This document shows, one piece after another, positions 8,879 to 17,678 of a stretch of DNA of 64,000 bases. The position numbers were made by a program, and so were the translations under genes. Source of the DNA: Clostridiales bacterium (GTDB lineage: Bacteria > Bacillota > Clostridia > Christensenellales > Aristaeellaceae). The stretch lies in assembly GCA_015056015.1 (NCBI GenBank), contig SVHD01000004.1:1-64000 (forward strand), written 5' to 3'. The stretch's first letter is position 1. Each line of letters opens with the position of its first letter. Below the pieces are notes generated by a model. It saw nothing but the letters and a program-made list of their open reading frames with translations, searched no databases and had not been told where the DNA came from.

Positions 8879-10999
8879 TTATTTCCTCAAAAATCCTACT
8901 TTCCAGTTGAAATCGCCTGCAGCCTGGGTGGCGAGATGAATTTTCCATACCCGGGGCGCAATTTCCTCGCCCTGGCCCGCCAGGTGCCATCCTTCCGGGG
9001 CCGCCACAACCAGCGTATACTTTTCATCTTCCGGCAGGCTGGAAACGCCGCTGAGCACGCCCGTTTCCCCATTCCAGAAAAGATTCTTCAATTCCACCGC
9101 GCCCTGGGATACATGGCGGGAGGTGGAAATCAACTGAGGATGATCGGCCACTTGATGCAAGGCCAGCACCCGGGATTCAAAGGCCTCCAATTCCAGGGGG
9201 TATTCCCTGTCGATCACGCCCAAGTATTCATCCCGCCAGAAATCGTATGCGTGGAATTTTTCGTCTTTTTCTTTTTGCAGTTCCCTGGCAGGATCAAAGC
9301 GATAGACCGTTTTTTCTTCCGTGCCGTTATAGAAATCCGCCAGATCATAGGAAAGGAATTCCTTTTCCACCCGCACATGAATCACGCCCTGGGGGCTTTG
9401 CCGCTGGAAACGGCGGATTTCCATGGGGCGGGCAGGCAGGGGCGGGATGGTCTTTTGCAGGATTTCCACCCGTTCCTTCTGAAGTCTGGGCAGATCATCC
9501 CCAAAGGTATAGGGCAGGCCCAGCAGGGATACCAGGGAAGCCCGGGTACGGGCCTGATTCATATCATTGAATTCATCCCGGATCACCACATTATCCGCAT
9601 CGCAGAGAATGGTGGTGTTATGCAGCATATAGGTATCATAGATCCGGTCAATGCAGCGCTGGCTGAAATCATCCCAGCCGAAAATATCGCCGCCAATGCG
9701 CATGGCGTCAAAAGAGCCTACTGCATGATCCTCTTCCCGCATGCCCGCGCCGGAGCAATAGAGCATGTAGGTATCATCCCCCACCAACTGACGCACCTTG
9801 GCATAGGCATTTTTCAGCATCTGCCGGGTAGAAAGGGAAGGATCATATAGTTTTTCATGGCATTGATCGCAGAAGGTGGCCGTATCGGGGTTCACATCCC
9901 ATTTGAGGGCTTCGTATCCCCATTCCTTCATCAGGCCGATGGTGCGGGGCAATGCTTCATTGAGGAAGGCCGGATGGGAAGGATCCAGAAAATACTGGCC
10001 GGACCAGAAGGCCTTATGAATCATCATCATATCGGGATGCTGCTCAAGTGCCTCATTATAGGCAGAATCGCAGGTGGGCCCGATCCACAGGGCGGGCATA
10101 AAGCCCATTTTTTTGATTTCATCCGCCACATACTTTAGGCCGTTGGGATAGGCGTCCTGATCGGGATGGAACATATCCGTCCCCGGGGTTTCCATGCCGC
10201 AATGATTCCGATGATACCATTCCCAGTCCACCCAGATGGTATTGGCGCCATAGCGGGAAAGATGCGCCTTCTGGAAGCGGGCGTTATCAAGGACGGTCTT
10301 TTCCCCCGCCCGGAATTGCACCGCATACCAGCTCATCCAGCCCACAGGAATATCCCGGCGGGCCGCAGGGCCCAGGGGTTTATAATCCACATGAAAGCGA
10401 TTCCGATAGAGACTTTCCGTCAGTTTGAAATCCAGGCGCTTGCTGTAATCACGCTTGCTGGTTTCATAGCTAAAGGCGTAGCAATTCTCTTTCCAGTCGA
10501 AATAAATCCTCTCCTCGCCCAGGGAATGAAGGGAAAGGGCGGCGTCCAGATCGGCAGCAAACAGGCTGTTGCAATGCTTCAGGGAGGAGGGGCCCACGCT
10601 GCTTCGCAAAATGTCATCCCGTCCATCCAGCCGAACCGCCATGCGATCCTCCGCCTTGCCATGGCCCATGGGCAAATATCCGCGCAGCAGCACATTGGCC
10701 GCCCCATCGCAGCCAAAGGAAAGGGCCGGGCCATCATCGGTCAGATTCAGGGTGAAGGTAATATCCCGGCGGTTGATGTCGTCCCCGGCATACTTTACCG
10801 CAATCCCCCGGGCCTGCTTCTGGGCAGAGAGGGCATATTGGCAGGGCAGATCCTTATTCCCTTCCAGATATTCGATGGATTCAAAGCGAATATCCCGGGC
10901 AACCGGGCCAATGCCATCATAAAAGATGGAAAAGGCATGCTTTTCTTCATCCCAGGCCGCGCTCCAGCGCTTGAAACATACATACAGCATTGGCTGCAA
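8879..10999 (-). CDS. GH36-like alpha-galactosidase superfamily glycosidase
   Basis: This 706-residue protein has an N-terminal beta-sandwich region (about 1-200) and a catalytic barrel from about 215, starting VGWMSWYAVQF. ALKWDVNPD places a candidate nucleophile at D368, and MRIGGDIFGW a candidate acid/base at D438, as in clan GH-D melibiases. No signal peptide is seen, so cleavage would be cytosolic. It is the last gene of the isomerase-aldolase-kinase operon, 15 bases after the kinase, so its product sugar probably feeds that pathway. Actual linkage and sugar are unknown. Confidence 0.75.
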   Translation of the reverse strand: MQPMLYVCFKRWSAAWDEEKHAFSIFYDGIGPVARDIRFESIEYLEGNKDLPCQYALSAQKQARGIAVKYAGDDINRRDITFTLNLTDDGPALSFGCDGAANVLLRGYLPMGHGKAEDRMAVRLDGRDDILRSSVGPSSLKHCNSLFAADLDAALSLHSLGEERIYFDWKENCYAFSYETSKRDYSKRLDFKLTESLYRNRFHVDYKPLGPAARRDIPVGWMSWYAVQFRAGEKTVLDNARFQKAHLSRYGANTIWVDWEWYHRNHCGMETPGTDMFHPDQDAYPNGLKYVADEIKKMGFMPALWIGPTCDSAYNEALEQHPDMMMIHKAFWSGQYFLDPSHPAFLNEALPRTIGLMKEWGYEALKWDVNPDTATFCDQCHEKLYDPSLSTRQMLKNAYAKVRQLVGDDTYMLYCSGAGMREEDHAVGSFDAMRIGGDIFGWDDFSQRCIDRIYDTYMLHNTTILCDADNVVIRDEFNDMNQARTRASLVSLLGLPYTFGDDLPRLQKERVEILQKTIPPLPARPMEIRRFQRQSPQGVIHVRVEKEFLSYDLADFYNGTEEKTVYRFDPARELQKEKDEKFHAYDFWRDEYLGVIDREYPLELEAFESRVLALHQVADHPQLISTSRHVSQGAVELKNLFWNGETGVLSGVSSLPEDEKYTLVVAAPEGWHLAGQGEEIAPRVWKIHLATQAAGDFNWKVGFLRK

Positions 11000-11014
11000 T
11001 CCTCTTTCGCAGAA

Positions 11015-12031
11015 TTATTTCCGGGGATACATCTTGTCAAAATCCTGATAGAAGGCAAGGGCCTCCTCCAGGCTGCACATGCCATCGGTGGCGCTTACGC
11101 CCCTGAGGCACTGCAGCGCGGCAGCATTGCCATAACGCAACGCCTCATGGATATCCTTTTCCCGGTAGGCCGCCAGCAGCGCGCCGGCGCAGAAGGCGTC
11201 CCCGGCGCCCACGGTGCCCTTGATGAAGCCCTTGGGCAGCTTTTTGCTGGGCTCATAGGCAAAATGGCCCTGCTCATCCAGGCCCCAGGCGCCCTGCGCC
11301 GCATGAATCACGGCCCAGCGGGATACGCCCAGTTCCTTGAGTTTTTGAAGCGCCAGCTTTACCTTTTCTTCCACCGGGTTTCCGTTTTCGTCGGTAACGT
11401 CAATCCCGGTGGCCCGGCCGGCCTCCAATTCATTGATGATCAGATAATCCACATATTTCAGGGCAGGCCGAACCACCTTTTCCCAGCGGTTGCCGTTTTC
11501 GCTCACCATATCGATGGAGGTAAGACAGCCCTGCTTTTGCACCATATCCAGCAGCCGCGCCATGCGGGTGCCATATTCCGGATCCTCCTGATCCAGGGTA
11601 TTGAGCAGCAGCAGATAGCCGATATGAAAAATTTTCACATCCAGCTTTTCCACATCCACATCGCCAATATCAAAGGTATCCCCACCGCCGCCGTACTGGA
11701 AAAAAGTACGGCAGCCGGTGGAATTTTCCGCAAATACATCGGTAAAGGACGTCACGCCCCGGCGAATCACGCCATCGGCATTCATATGATGCTTTTCCAA
11801 TCGGGAAAGCACCAGATCCCCATCCTTATCCTCGCCGATCACGCCAAGGGCGCGCACGGGAATATCCGGGGCCAGAATGGCAAAATCCATGCCGCTGTTG
11901 CATACGCTGCCGCCGGTGCTGTCCATGACGTCAATGATTTTGGTCAATTCGCTGCGGTTGGGCAAAACGTCAATGGTTTTGATATGATCTACAATCAGAT
12001 TGCCTGCAAAGGCGATGCCTTCTCTTTTCAT
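11015..12031 (-). CDS. PfkB-family carbohydrate kinase
   Basis: The 338-residue protein ends with the ribokinase-family signature GTVGAGDAFCAGALL near residue 273, whose Asp is the catalytic base, and opens with a typical GNLIVDHI strand. Its ATG overlaps the aldolase stop by 4 bases (ATGA), indicating translational coupling. It should phosphorylate the ketose made by the operon's isomerase, producing the substrate of the class II aldolase. Sugar specificity is not readable from sequence. Confidence 0.85.
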   Translation of the reverse strand: MKREGIAFAGNLIVDHIKTIDVLPNRSELTKIIDVMDSTGGSVCNSGMDFAILAPDIPVRALGVIGEDKDGDLVLSRLEKHHMNADGVIRRGVTSFTDVFAENSTGCRTFFQYGGGGDTFDIGDVDVEKLDVKIFHIGYLLLLNTLDQEDPEYGTRMARLLDMVQKQGCLTSIDMVSENGNRWEKVVRPALKYVDYLIINELEAGRATGIDVTDENGNPVEEKVKLALQKLKELGVSRWAVIHAAQGAWGLDEQGHFAYEPSKKLPKGFIKGTVGAGDAFCAGALLAAYREKDIHEALRYGNAAALQCLRGVSATDGMCSLEEALAFYQDFDKMYPRK

Positions 12032-12888
12032 ACCTTTTCTCCCATAAACAGGCGGATGGCGCGCTTGACGTCCTCAGTCATGAATTCGGTCGCCTTCATA
12101 GCCACATCATGGAATTGCAGCCCTTCGGGCTTATCCTTTACCACCTGATAGGTACCCCGGCCGCCAGCCATGGCTTCGTAGGTATAATAGTTAATCTTGC
12201 GGATGCCGCAGGCGATGGCGGTATGATAATCCTCCTGGGACAGGCCGGAGCCGCCATGCATGACCAGAGGCAATTCCCCCACTGCCTGGCGGACCTTGCG
12301 CACGATATCGAAGTTCAGCTTGGGAGTGGCCTTGTAAACGCCATGCACCGTGCCAAAGGAAATGGCCAGGGCGTCCACACCGGTCAAATCCACAAATTTC
12401 TTGGCGTCTTCGGGAACGGTATAGAAATCCTCGGGCTTATATTCACTCAATTCCATTTCGCCCTTAAGGTTATGGGGCATATTGCCCAGTTCCGCTTCCA
12501 CGGTAGCCCCCACCGCATGGGCCATGCGCACCACGGTGGCGGTTTCGGCGGCATTTTCTTCAAAGGATTTACCGGAAGCATCATACATAACCGAAGTGAA
12601 GCCCAGCCGCAGGGCCCGGGTCACATATTCCAGGCTGGAGCCATGATCCAGATGCACGCAGACGGGCACCTTGGCATTTTGGGCCAGGGTAACCATGATG
12701 GGGCCTGCCAATTCCAACGGAATATATTCTTCGTGTACTTCGGCATGCTGCAGAATGAAGGGCATATTCATGGCTTCCGCGGCAGCCACGGCAGCACGGG
12801 CAGATTCCAGCGTAGCGCAGTTAAATCCGCCCACGGCGATTTTCCGTGCCTCTGCTTCCCTGAGCATTTCTTTCATATTGACCAACAT
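12028..12888 (-). CDS. Class II fructose-bisphosphate-type aldolase
   Basis: The 286-residue TIM-barrel protein has the zinc-binding and catalytic motifs of the Fba/GatY/KbaY family: HLDHGSS near residue 79, AELG, GTVHGVY, and VMHGGSG near residue 208. It should cleave a ketose phosphate to dihydroxyacetone phosphate and an aldehyde. AAAGGAGG precedes the ATG. It is second in the operon, 34 bases after the isomerase and overlapping the kinase. A second family member is at 15567-16421. Confidence 0.88.
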   Translation of the reverse strand: MLVNMKEMLREAEARKIAVGGFNCATLESARAAVAAAEAMNMPFILQHAEVHEEYIPLELAGPIMVTLAQNAKVPVCVHLDHGSSLEYVTRALRLGFTSVMYDASGKSFEENAAETATVVRMAHAVGATVEAELGNMPHNLKGEMELSEYKPEDFYTVPEDAKKFVDLTGVDALAISFGTVHGVYKATPKLNFDIVRKVRQAVGELPLVMHGGSGLSQEDYHTAIACGIRKINYYTYEAMAGGRGTYQVVKDKPEGLQFHDVAMKATEFMTEDVKRAIRLFMGEKV

Positions 12889-12922
12889 GATTTGTTTCCT
12901 CCTTTGAATGAATCCTTTTCGA

Positions 12923-14314
12923 TCAAAGCTTGATTTCCCTGTAGTTCAGGTATTTGCCCAACGCTTCCCGCACGGCGCGGCCATGATTGCCGGCGGTGAT
13001 CAGGGTATGATGGCGGAATCCGCTTTCGCTCAGATGCAGCAGTTTCTCCTGCAGCCCGGGCTGATAGAGCACGCCGGGGGTGCCGAAAAATTCGGGCTCG
13101 ATTTCATCATCGGTGATATCGCCCTGCTCCACATAGAATTGGATTTCGCCGTTTTCGGTGCGGCCGCCGCCCCAGGTGATCCGGCCCGGCCTGATCTTGC
13201 CCACGTTCACGCCCCAGGAGCAGTTTTCGCCCATGGTTTTGACAAACATCTTGTGCTCCTGGATTTCGCCCTTGCCAATCATCAGATCAATGGGCAGGGG
13301 ACCACAGTGGAAGAGGATGCATTTATCCAATTCATCGCCATAGTTATTATTGATATCCAGGCAGCCGGCAGGGCCATTGCCCGCCAGGGAAAGGGCCATC
13401 ATCATCACGGCATTGGATACATCGGTTTCGCAAACGGCGGGGATGCCATCCTGATTGAGCAGCCCCAGCACCGAGCAGGGGGCAATGCGCAAGCCATGCT
13501 GCAATTCATTCCAGCAGCGGACGGCAATGGCATTGAGGCCCATATCGGCGATCATGCGATCAAAGGTAACCGCCAGGCGGGCCAGGGCGATATCGGCGCC
13601 TTCAGCCGCCAGATGGAAATCGCCGCTTTGATGCAATTGTTCGCATCTCCGCTTCACATCGGCGTCCTTTTCGGATACCTTTTCATAGGCCGCAAAGACC
13701 TGAGAAAAATCCACCGATTCAATATCAATGCCATGCTTTTCCAGGGCCGCTTCATCATAGCGCACCGATTTGAATGCCGTGGTGCGGGCGCCAAAAGCGC
13801 CAATGCGAAGGGCTCGCATACCCTTTACAATTCGGCAAATGGAAATGAACTCCTTCAATTCCTTTTCAAAACTTTCGCTGGCCGGATGCATCACAAAGGG
13901 CAAGCCGGAAGTAAATTTGAAATTCATTTGCTTGAATACACTGGTCAGCGCCAGCTTACCGCAGAGGGCGTCCCGGCGATTGGCAAAATCCATCTTGCCA
14001 ATTTCATCGGGATAGGCCTGCAAAAGCACGGGCACCCCCGCCTCCCGAACGGCCATTTTGATGCCGTTTTCATCGCCGAAATTGGGCAGGCAGATGATCA
14101 GGCCATCATATTCGCCCCGATGCTGATGCAGAAAATCCGCATAGATGCGGCCTTCCCGGGTGGTTTCCACCGCGCCGTAGCGGGTCAGATTTTCAGGCAG
14201 TTCAAGCAATTCCACGCCTGCTTTTTTCGCCGCGGCGCGCATATCCGTGCGGGCGGAATCAATGACCGTGCTGGGGAAAAAGCCACGATTGGCAACCAGT
14301 AATGCAAGCTTCAT
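12923..14314 (-). CDS. L-fucose/L-arabinose isomerase family protein
   Basis: At 463 residues this fits the FucI/AraA-fold isomerase family. Features include the N-terminal LVANRGFFPS strand, the acidic metal-ligand region around DVSNAVMMM and CLDINNNYGDE, and a late histidine in KMFVKTMGENC/RHHTLITAGNHG. The expected step is aldose-to-ketose isomerisation. AAGGAGG precedes the start. It is first in a LacI-controlled four-gene operon with aldolase, kinase and glycosidase. The sugar is unknown; the family is broad and includes non-fucose substrates. Confidence 0.75.
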   Translation of the reverse strand: MKLALLVANRGFFPSTVIDSARTDMRAAAKKAGVELLELPENLTRYGAVETTREGRIYADFLHQHRGEYDGLIICLPNFGDENGIKMAVREAGVPVLLQAYPDEIGKMDFANRRDALCGKLALTSVFKQMNFKFTSGLPFVMHPASESFEKELKEFISICRIVKGMRALRIGAFGARTTAFKSVRYDEAALEKHGIDIESVDFSQVFAAYEKVSEKDADVKRRCEQLHQSGDFHLAAEGADIALARLAVTFDRMIADMGLNAIAVRCWNELQHGLRIAPCSVLGLLNQDGIPAVCETDVSNAVMMMALSLAGNGPAGCLDINNNYGDELDKCILFHCGPLPIDLMIGKGEIQEHKMFVKTMGENCSWGVNVGKIRPGRITWGGGRTENGEIQFYVEQGDITDDEIEPEFFGTPGVLYQPGLQEKLLHLSESGFRHHTLITAGNHGRAVREALGKYLNYREIKL

Positions 14315-14356
14315 ATGGAATATTCCTCCTTGTTAATGCTGATACTATAAAAATCT

Positions 14357-14366
14357 GTAACGTTAC
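14357..14366. promoter_or_regulatory. LacI-type operator palindrome
   Basis: GTAACGTTAC is a perfect 10-bp palindrome with the central CG usual for LacI/GalR sites. It lies about 10-20 bases downstream of the expected transcription start of the isomerase operon, where bound repressor would block transcription. Confidence 0.6.
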
Positions 14367-14383
14367 CTTTTTCCGACAAATTT

Positions 14384-14412
14384 ATCATATCACAGCATTT
14401 CTTTCATGTCAA
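14384..14412 (-). promoter_or_regulatory. Promoter of isomerase-aldolase-kinase-glycosidase operon
   Basis: Minus-strand TTGACA (14407-14412) and TATGAT (14384-14389) have a 17-bp spacer. The palindrome GTAACGTTAC lies just downstream of the start point. Confidence 0.75.
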
Positions 14413-14476
14413 TACTTGCGCGAAAACAGTGGCTATGATAAGATGAAAATGCTTGAAAGAAAGGAAGATTTTACCC

Positions 14477-15478
14477 ATGGCAGCACGCGTAACCCTGAAG
14501 GATATTGCCAGGAAAACGGGCTTTGCGGTGATTACCGTATCCAAGGCCCTGCATAATCACAGCGATTTATCGAAAAAAACCTGCGCCTATATTCAGCAGG
14601 TGGCCCGGGAAATGGGCTATATCCGCAATGCCAGCGCATCCAGCCTGCGTTCCGGCGTCACCAATACCCTGGCCCTGATCATCGGGGATATCACCAATCC
14701 CCTCTTCAGCATCGTGGCCAAGCAATTGGAAAGCCATGCCCGAAAGCATGGCTATGCCGTGGTCATCATGAATACGGATGAAATGGAAGATCGGGAAATG
14801 CGGGCCATTGACGCCGCCATCGCCATGAATGTGGATGGCATTTTGCTCTTCCCCTGCCAAAAAAGCGATGCCTCCGTCAGAAAAATTCAGGATTATCATA
14901 TTCCCTGTGTGCTGCTGGGCCGCAAATTTGATCAATCCCATTGCCCTTCCGTGGTTTTTGATGATTGCCGGGGCGGCTATCTGGCCACCCGCCATTTGCT
15001 GGATCAGGGATACCGGCGGATTCTGATGATCAATTCCGATCCCTGCATTTACAGCGCCCGGGAACGGCAGAAGGGGTATCTGGCCGCCCATGCGGACTTT
15101 GGTATTCCTGCCGATCCTGATTTCATCGTTCATTGCAAAGGGCTCAGCGGGGAATGCGCCCGGATTATCGAGGAAAAAATGCCCCTGAAATTTGACGCCA
15201 TCTTTTCCTACAATGATGTATTGGCCTTTGAAGCCATCAATGCGCTTTCGGAAAAGGGCCTGCAGGTTCCCGGGCATGTGGGGGTAGTGGGCTTTGACGA
15301 TATCCAGTCCACCGTGCCCTACCCCTTCCCCCTGACCTCCGTTTCCGTTCCGGAAAAGGAAATTGCCGCATCCGCCCTTTCCGCCCTGCTGGCGCTGATT
15401 GAGGATCCGGAAAATCATCCGTCCGATCAGGTACTGGATGTATCTCTGGTCATTCGCGGCAGCACGAGAAAAATCTGA
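14477..15478 (+). CDS. LacI-family transcriptional regulator
   Basis: The ATG at 14477 has AAGGAAG about 9 bases upstream; an in-frame TTG at 14453 would add eight residues. The 333-residue protein has a helix-turn-helix at about 4-24 (TLKDIARKTGF...TVSKAL), the hinge, and a periplasmic-binding-protein-like effector domain (NTLALIIGDITNPLFS; VVGFDDI near the end). It diverges from the isomerase operon across a region holding the operator, so it most likely represses that operon and possibly the downstream aldolase and epimerase genes. Confidence 0.9.
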   Translation: MAARVTLKDIARKTGFAVITVSKALHNHSDLSKKTCAYIQQVAREMGYIRNASASSLRSGVTNTLALIIGDITNPLFSIVAKQLESHARKHGYAVVIMNTDEMEDREMRAIDAAIAMNVDGILLFPCQKSDASVRKIQDYHIPCVLLGRKFDQSHCPSVVFDDCRGGYLATRHLLDQGYRRILMINSDPCIYSARERQKGYLAAHADFGIPADPDFIVHCKGLSGECARIIEEKMPLKFDAIFSYNDVLAFEAINALSEKGLQVPGHVGVVGFDDIQSTVPYPFPLTSVSVPEKEIAASALSALLALIEDPENHPSDQVLDVSLVIRGSTRKI

Positions 15479-15566
15479 AAAAATGCGTTTCTTTCCCTTT
15501 TTAGGGCTATCCTGCGGAATGAATTTCCGCTATAATAAGCATGAAACTGAAGGAGGATGATTGAAT

Positions 15567-16421
15567 ATGATTGCTTCCATGATGGAATTGATGGCCTACG
15601 CCAACGAGCACAAATGCGCCATCGCCGCCTTTAACACCCCGGATATCGCCACCCTGCGGGCCGTCGTTGATGCTGCGGAGGAAATGGACGCCCCTGTTAT
15701 CATGATGCATGCCCAGGTGCATGAGCCCTTTGCCCCCATTGAATACATCGGTCCTGCCATGGTGGCCGCCGCCAAGCGCGCCAAAGTGCCCATCTGCCTG
15801 CATCTGGATCATGGCGAAGATGTGGCCTATTGCCTGCGCGCCCTGGAAATCGGCTTTAACAGCGTGATGTTTGACGGTTCCACCCTGCCCTATGAAGAAA
15901 ACGTACGTCTGACCTGCCAGGTGGTGGAGGCTGCCCGGAAGGTGGGCGCCAGCGTGGAAGGCGAAATCGGCGCCATGGGCAAGCGGGAACTGGGCACCGG
16001 CGCGGAAACCGAGGACGCCGAAACCATCTATACCGATCCTGCCCTGGCGGAAGATTATATCAAAAAGACGGGGATTGATCTGCTGGCCTGCTCCTTTGGC
16101 ACGGCCCACGGATTGTATCTGAAGACCCCCAAGCTGAATTTTGATGTGCTGAAAAATGTGCTGGCCCGGGTGCAATTGCCCCTGGTTATGCATGGCGGCT
16201 CCGGCGTCAGCCGGGAGGATTACCGCACGGCCATCGCCAGCGGTATCCGCAAAATCAATTATTTCACCTATATGTCCAAGGCCGGCGGCGAAGCCATGCG
16301 CGCCTATGTGCAAAGCCGGGAAAATAAGCCCGTCTATTTCTATGAGGCGGATGAAGTGGTCTATGACGCCATGAAGCAAAATCTCAAGGGCGCCATGGCC
16401 ATGTTCCTGGGCCGGGATTGA
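15567..16421 (+). CDS. Class II aldolase, second copy
   Basis: The ATG at 15567 has AGGAGG 10 bases upstream; an in-frame TTG at 15561 is too close to the site. The 284-residue product has HLDHGED, EGEIGAMG, GTAHGLY and VMHGGSGVS, the metal and substrate motifs of class II ketose-bisphosphate aldolases. It is clearly related to the copy at 12028 but diverged, so its substrate stereochemistry may differ. It lies downstream of lacI and upstream of the DUF4432 epimerase. TATAAT at 15531-15536 may be its -10, but no convincing -35 is seen. Confidence 0.85.
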   Translation: MIASMMELMAYANEHKCAIAAFNTPDIATLRAVVDAAEEMDAPVIMMHAQVHEPFAPIEYIGPAMVAAAKRAKVPICLHLDHGEDVAYCLRALEIGFNSVMFDGSTLPYEENVRLTCQVVEAARKVGASVEGEIGAMGKRELGTGAETEDAETIYTDPALAEDYIKKTGIDLLACSFGTAHGLYLKTPKLNFDVLKNVLARVQLPLVMHGGSGVSREDYRTAIASGIRKINYFTYMSKAGGEAMRAYVQSRENKPVYFYEADEVVYDAMKQNLKGAMAMFLGRD

Positions 16422-16446
16422 TTTGCATTGACAGGAGGAAACAGCC

Positions 16447-17418
16447 ATGATTCATCCTTACCTGGGGCATCCTTCCCAGCTTTACGGCGTGGAAGAGCAT
16501 CGTCTGATCGGCGGGAAAGGCGATCAGATGCGCATTTATCAGGTCAAAAATGGAAAAGGCCTGGAAATGACCGTCTGCCCCGATCGCTGCCTGGATATTT
16601 ACCGGCTTTCTTTCAAGGGGATCAACTGTGGTTTTTTCTCGCCTTCCGGTTATGTGGCCCCCGCCTTCTATGATGATCAGGGCCTGGGTTTTCTCAAATC
16701 CTTTACCGCCGGCTTTATGACCACCTGCGGGCTCACCAATGTGGGCGCCCCCGGCGTGGAAAACGGGGAAAATCTGCCCCAGCATGGGGTGATCGGCAAT
16801 ACCCCGGCGGAAAATGCATCCGCCATCGTGGAAGAGGATCGCATCATTATCCGCGGTCGGGTATGCGAGGCCCGCATTTTCCAGCATAAGCTGGCCCTGG
16901 AGCGCAAGATCACCGTTTCCCTTTCGGAAAATACCTTTTCCGTGGAGGATACCATCCGCAATGAAGGCGATCAGGAAGCGCCGCTGATGCTTCTTTATCA
17001 CATGAATCTGGGCTATCCTCTGCTTTCCGAAAAGGCCAAGCTGACCCTGCCCGCCGCTTCCATCTATGCCAGAACCGAGCATGCGAAAAAGGATCTGGCT
17101 ACCTGCCATGAAATCCTGCCCCCCATCCGCGGCTTTGAGGAGCAATGCTATTTCCATACCTTTGACGGTCCCCGGGCCAGCGCAAGGCTGGAGAATCCCG
17201 ATTGCGGCGCAGGATTGGAAATCGCCTTTGATACCCAGTGCCTGCCCTGCCTCACCGAATGGAAAATGATGGGCTATCGGGATTATGTGCTGGGCCTGGA
17301 GCCCGGCAACTGCTACCCCACCGGCCGCATCGAAGCCCGTGAAAACGGCACCCTTTCCTTCCTCCAGCCCGAAGAAGAACGTCATTTCCGGGTGGATGTG
17401 AAGCTTTACGGCGTATAA
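16447..17418 (+). CDS. DUF4432 / aldose-1-epimerase-like protein
   Basis: The 323-residue protein has features of the galactose-mutarotase fold in its DUF4432 branch: MTVCPDRCLDIYRLSFKG near residue 39, CGLTNVG in the middle, and LGLEPGNCYPTGR near the C-terminus. Members are thought to bind or mutarotate sugars. AGGAGG precedes the ATG, 25 bases after the aldolase stop, so the two form a unit. Element R2 begins 3 bases after the stop. Confidence 0.8.
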   Translation: MIHPYLGHPSQLYGVEEHRLIGGKGDQMRIYQVKNGKGLEMTVCPDRCLDIYRLSFKGINCGFFSPSGYVAPAFYDDQGLGFLKSFTAGFMTTCGLTNVGAPGVENGENLPQHGVIGNTPAENASAIVEEDRIIIRGRVCEARIFQHKLALERKITVSLSENTFSVEDTIRNEGDQEAPLMLLYHMNLGYPLLSEKAKLTLPAASIYARTEHAKKDLATCHEILPPIRGFEEQCYFHTFDGPRASARLENPDCGAGLEIAFDTQCLPCLTEWKMMGYRDYVLGLEPGNCYPTGRIEARENGTLSFLQPEEERHFRVDVKLYGV

Positions 17419-17421
17419 TTT

Positions 17422-17525
17422 TGCGGGAGGGGTATTCTTTGTGGCCAAAGAATACCCCTCCCGCACCCTCCCTAAGAAAGCCGTACTGGATATTGATTCT
17501 GTTTTCTAAGCTAATTAAATGCCAG
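17422..17525 (+). repeat. Dispersed two-stem element R2
   Basis: Stem 1 is a perfect 20-bp hairpin (17422-17441 with 17446-17465, loop TGGC). The box CCCTCCCTAAGAAAGCC follows at 17466-17482. Stem 2 pairs CTGG (17486-17489) with CCAG (17522-17525), spanning 40 nt. The flanking GTGAAAC resembles the R6 flank. It begins 3 bases after the DUF4432 stop and faces R3. Confidence 0.8.
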
Positions 17526-17561
17526 TGAAACGCAAGAAAAAATTCACTTTTCTTTGCAACA

Positions 17562-17658
17562 GGGGGACACAGAAATTTTCAACAACATCCTATATTTCCC
17601 CAGCCGGTTTTCGGGTGGGTGCGGGAGGGTGCTTTTGACTCAAAAGCACCCTCCCGCA
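17562..17658 (-). repeat. Dispersed two-stem element R3 (minus orientation)
   Basis: Read on minus, stem 1 is a perfect 18-bp hairpin (17620-17637 with 17641-17658, loop of 3). A CACCCACCCGAAAACC box follows, diverged from the usual CCAAGAAAG. Stem 2 pairs GGGG with CCCC (about 17598-17601 with 17562-17565), spanning 41 nt counted from the CTGG-like start. It begins 20 bases after the nanA stop and lies tail to tail with R2. Confidence 0.6.
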
Positions 17659-17678
17659 GTTTTCCCTCCCTCGCTCCT

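Noticed and set aside
10166..12148. A 660-codon open frame on plus, antisense to the glycosidase, kinase and aldolase genes
   Set aside because: It is a shadow created by codon bias in three well-supported minus genes, has no family motifs and no ribosome binding site.
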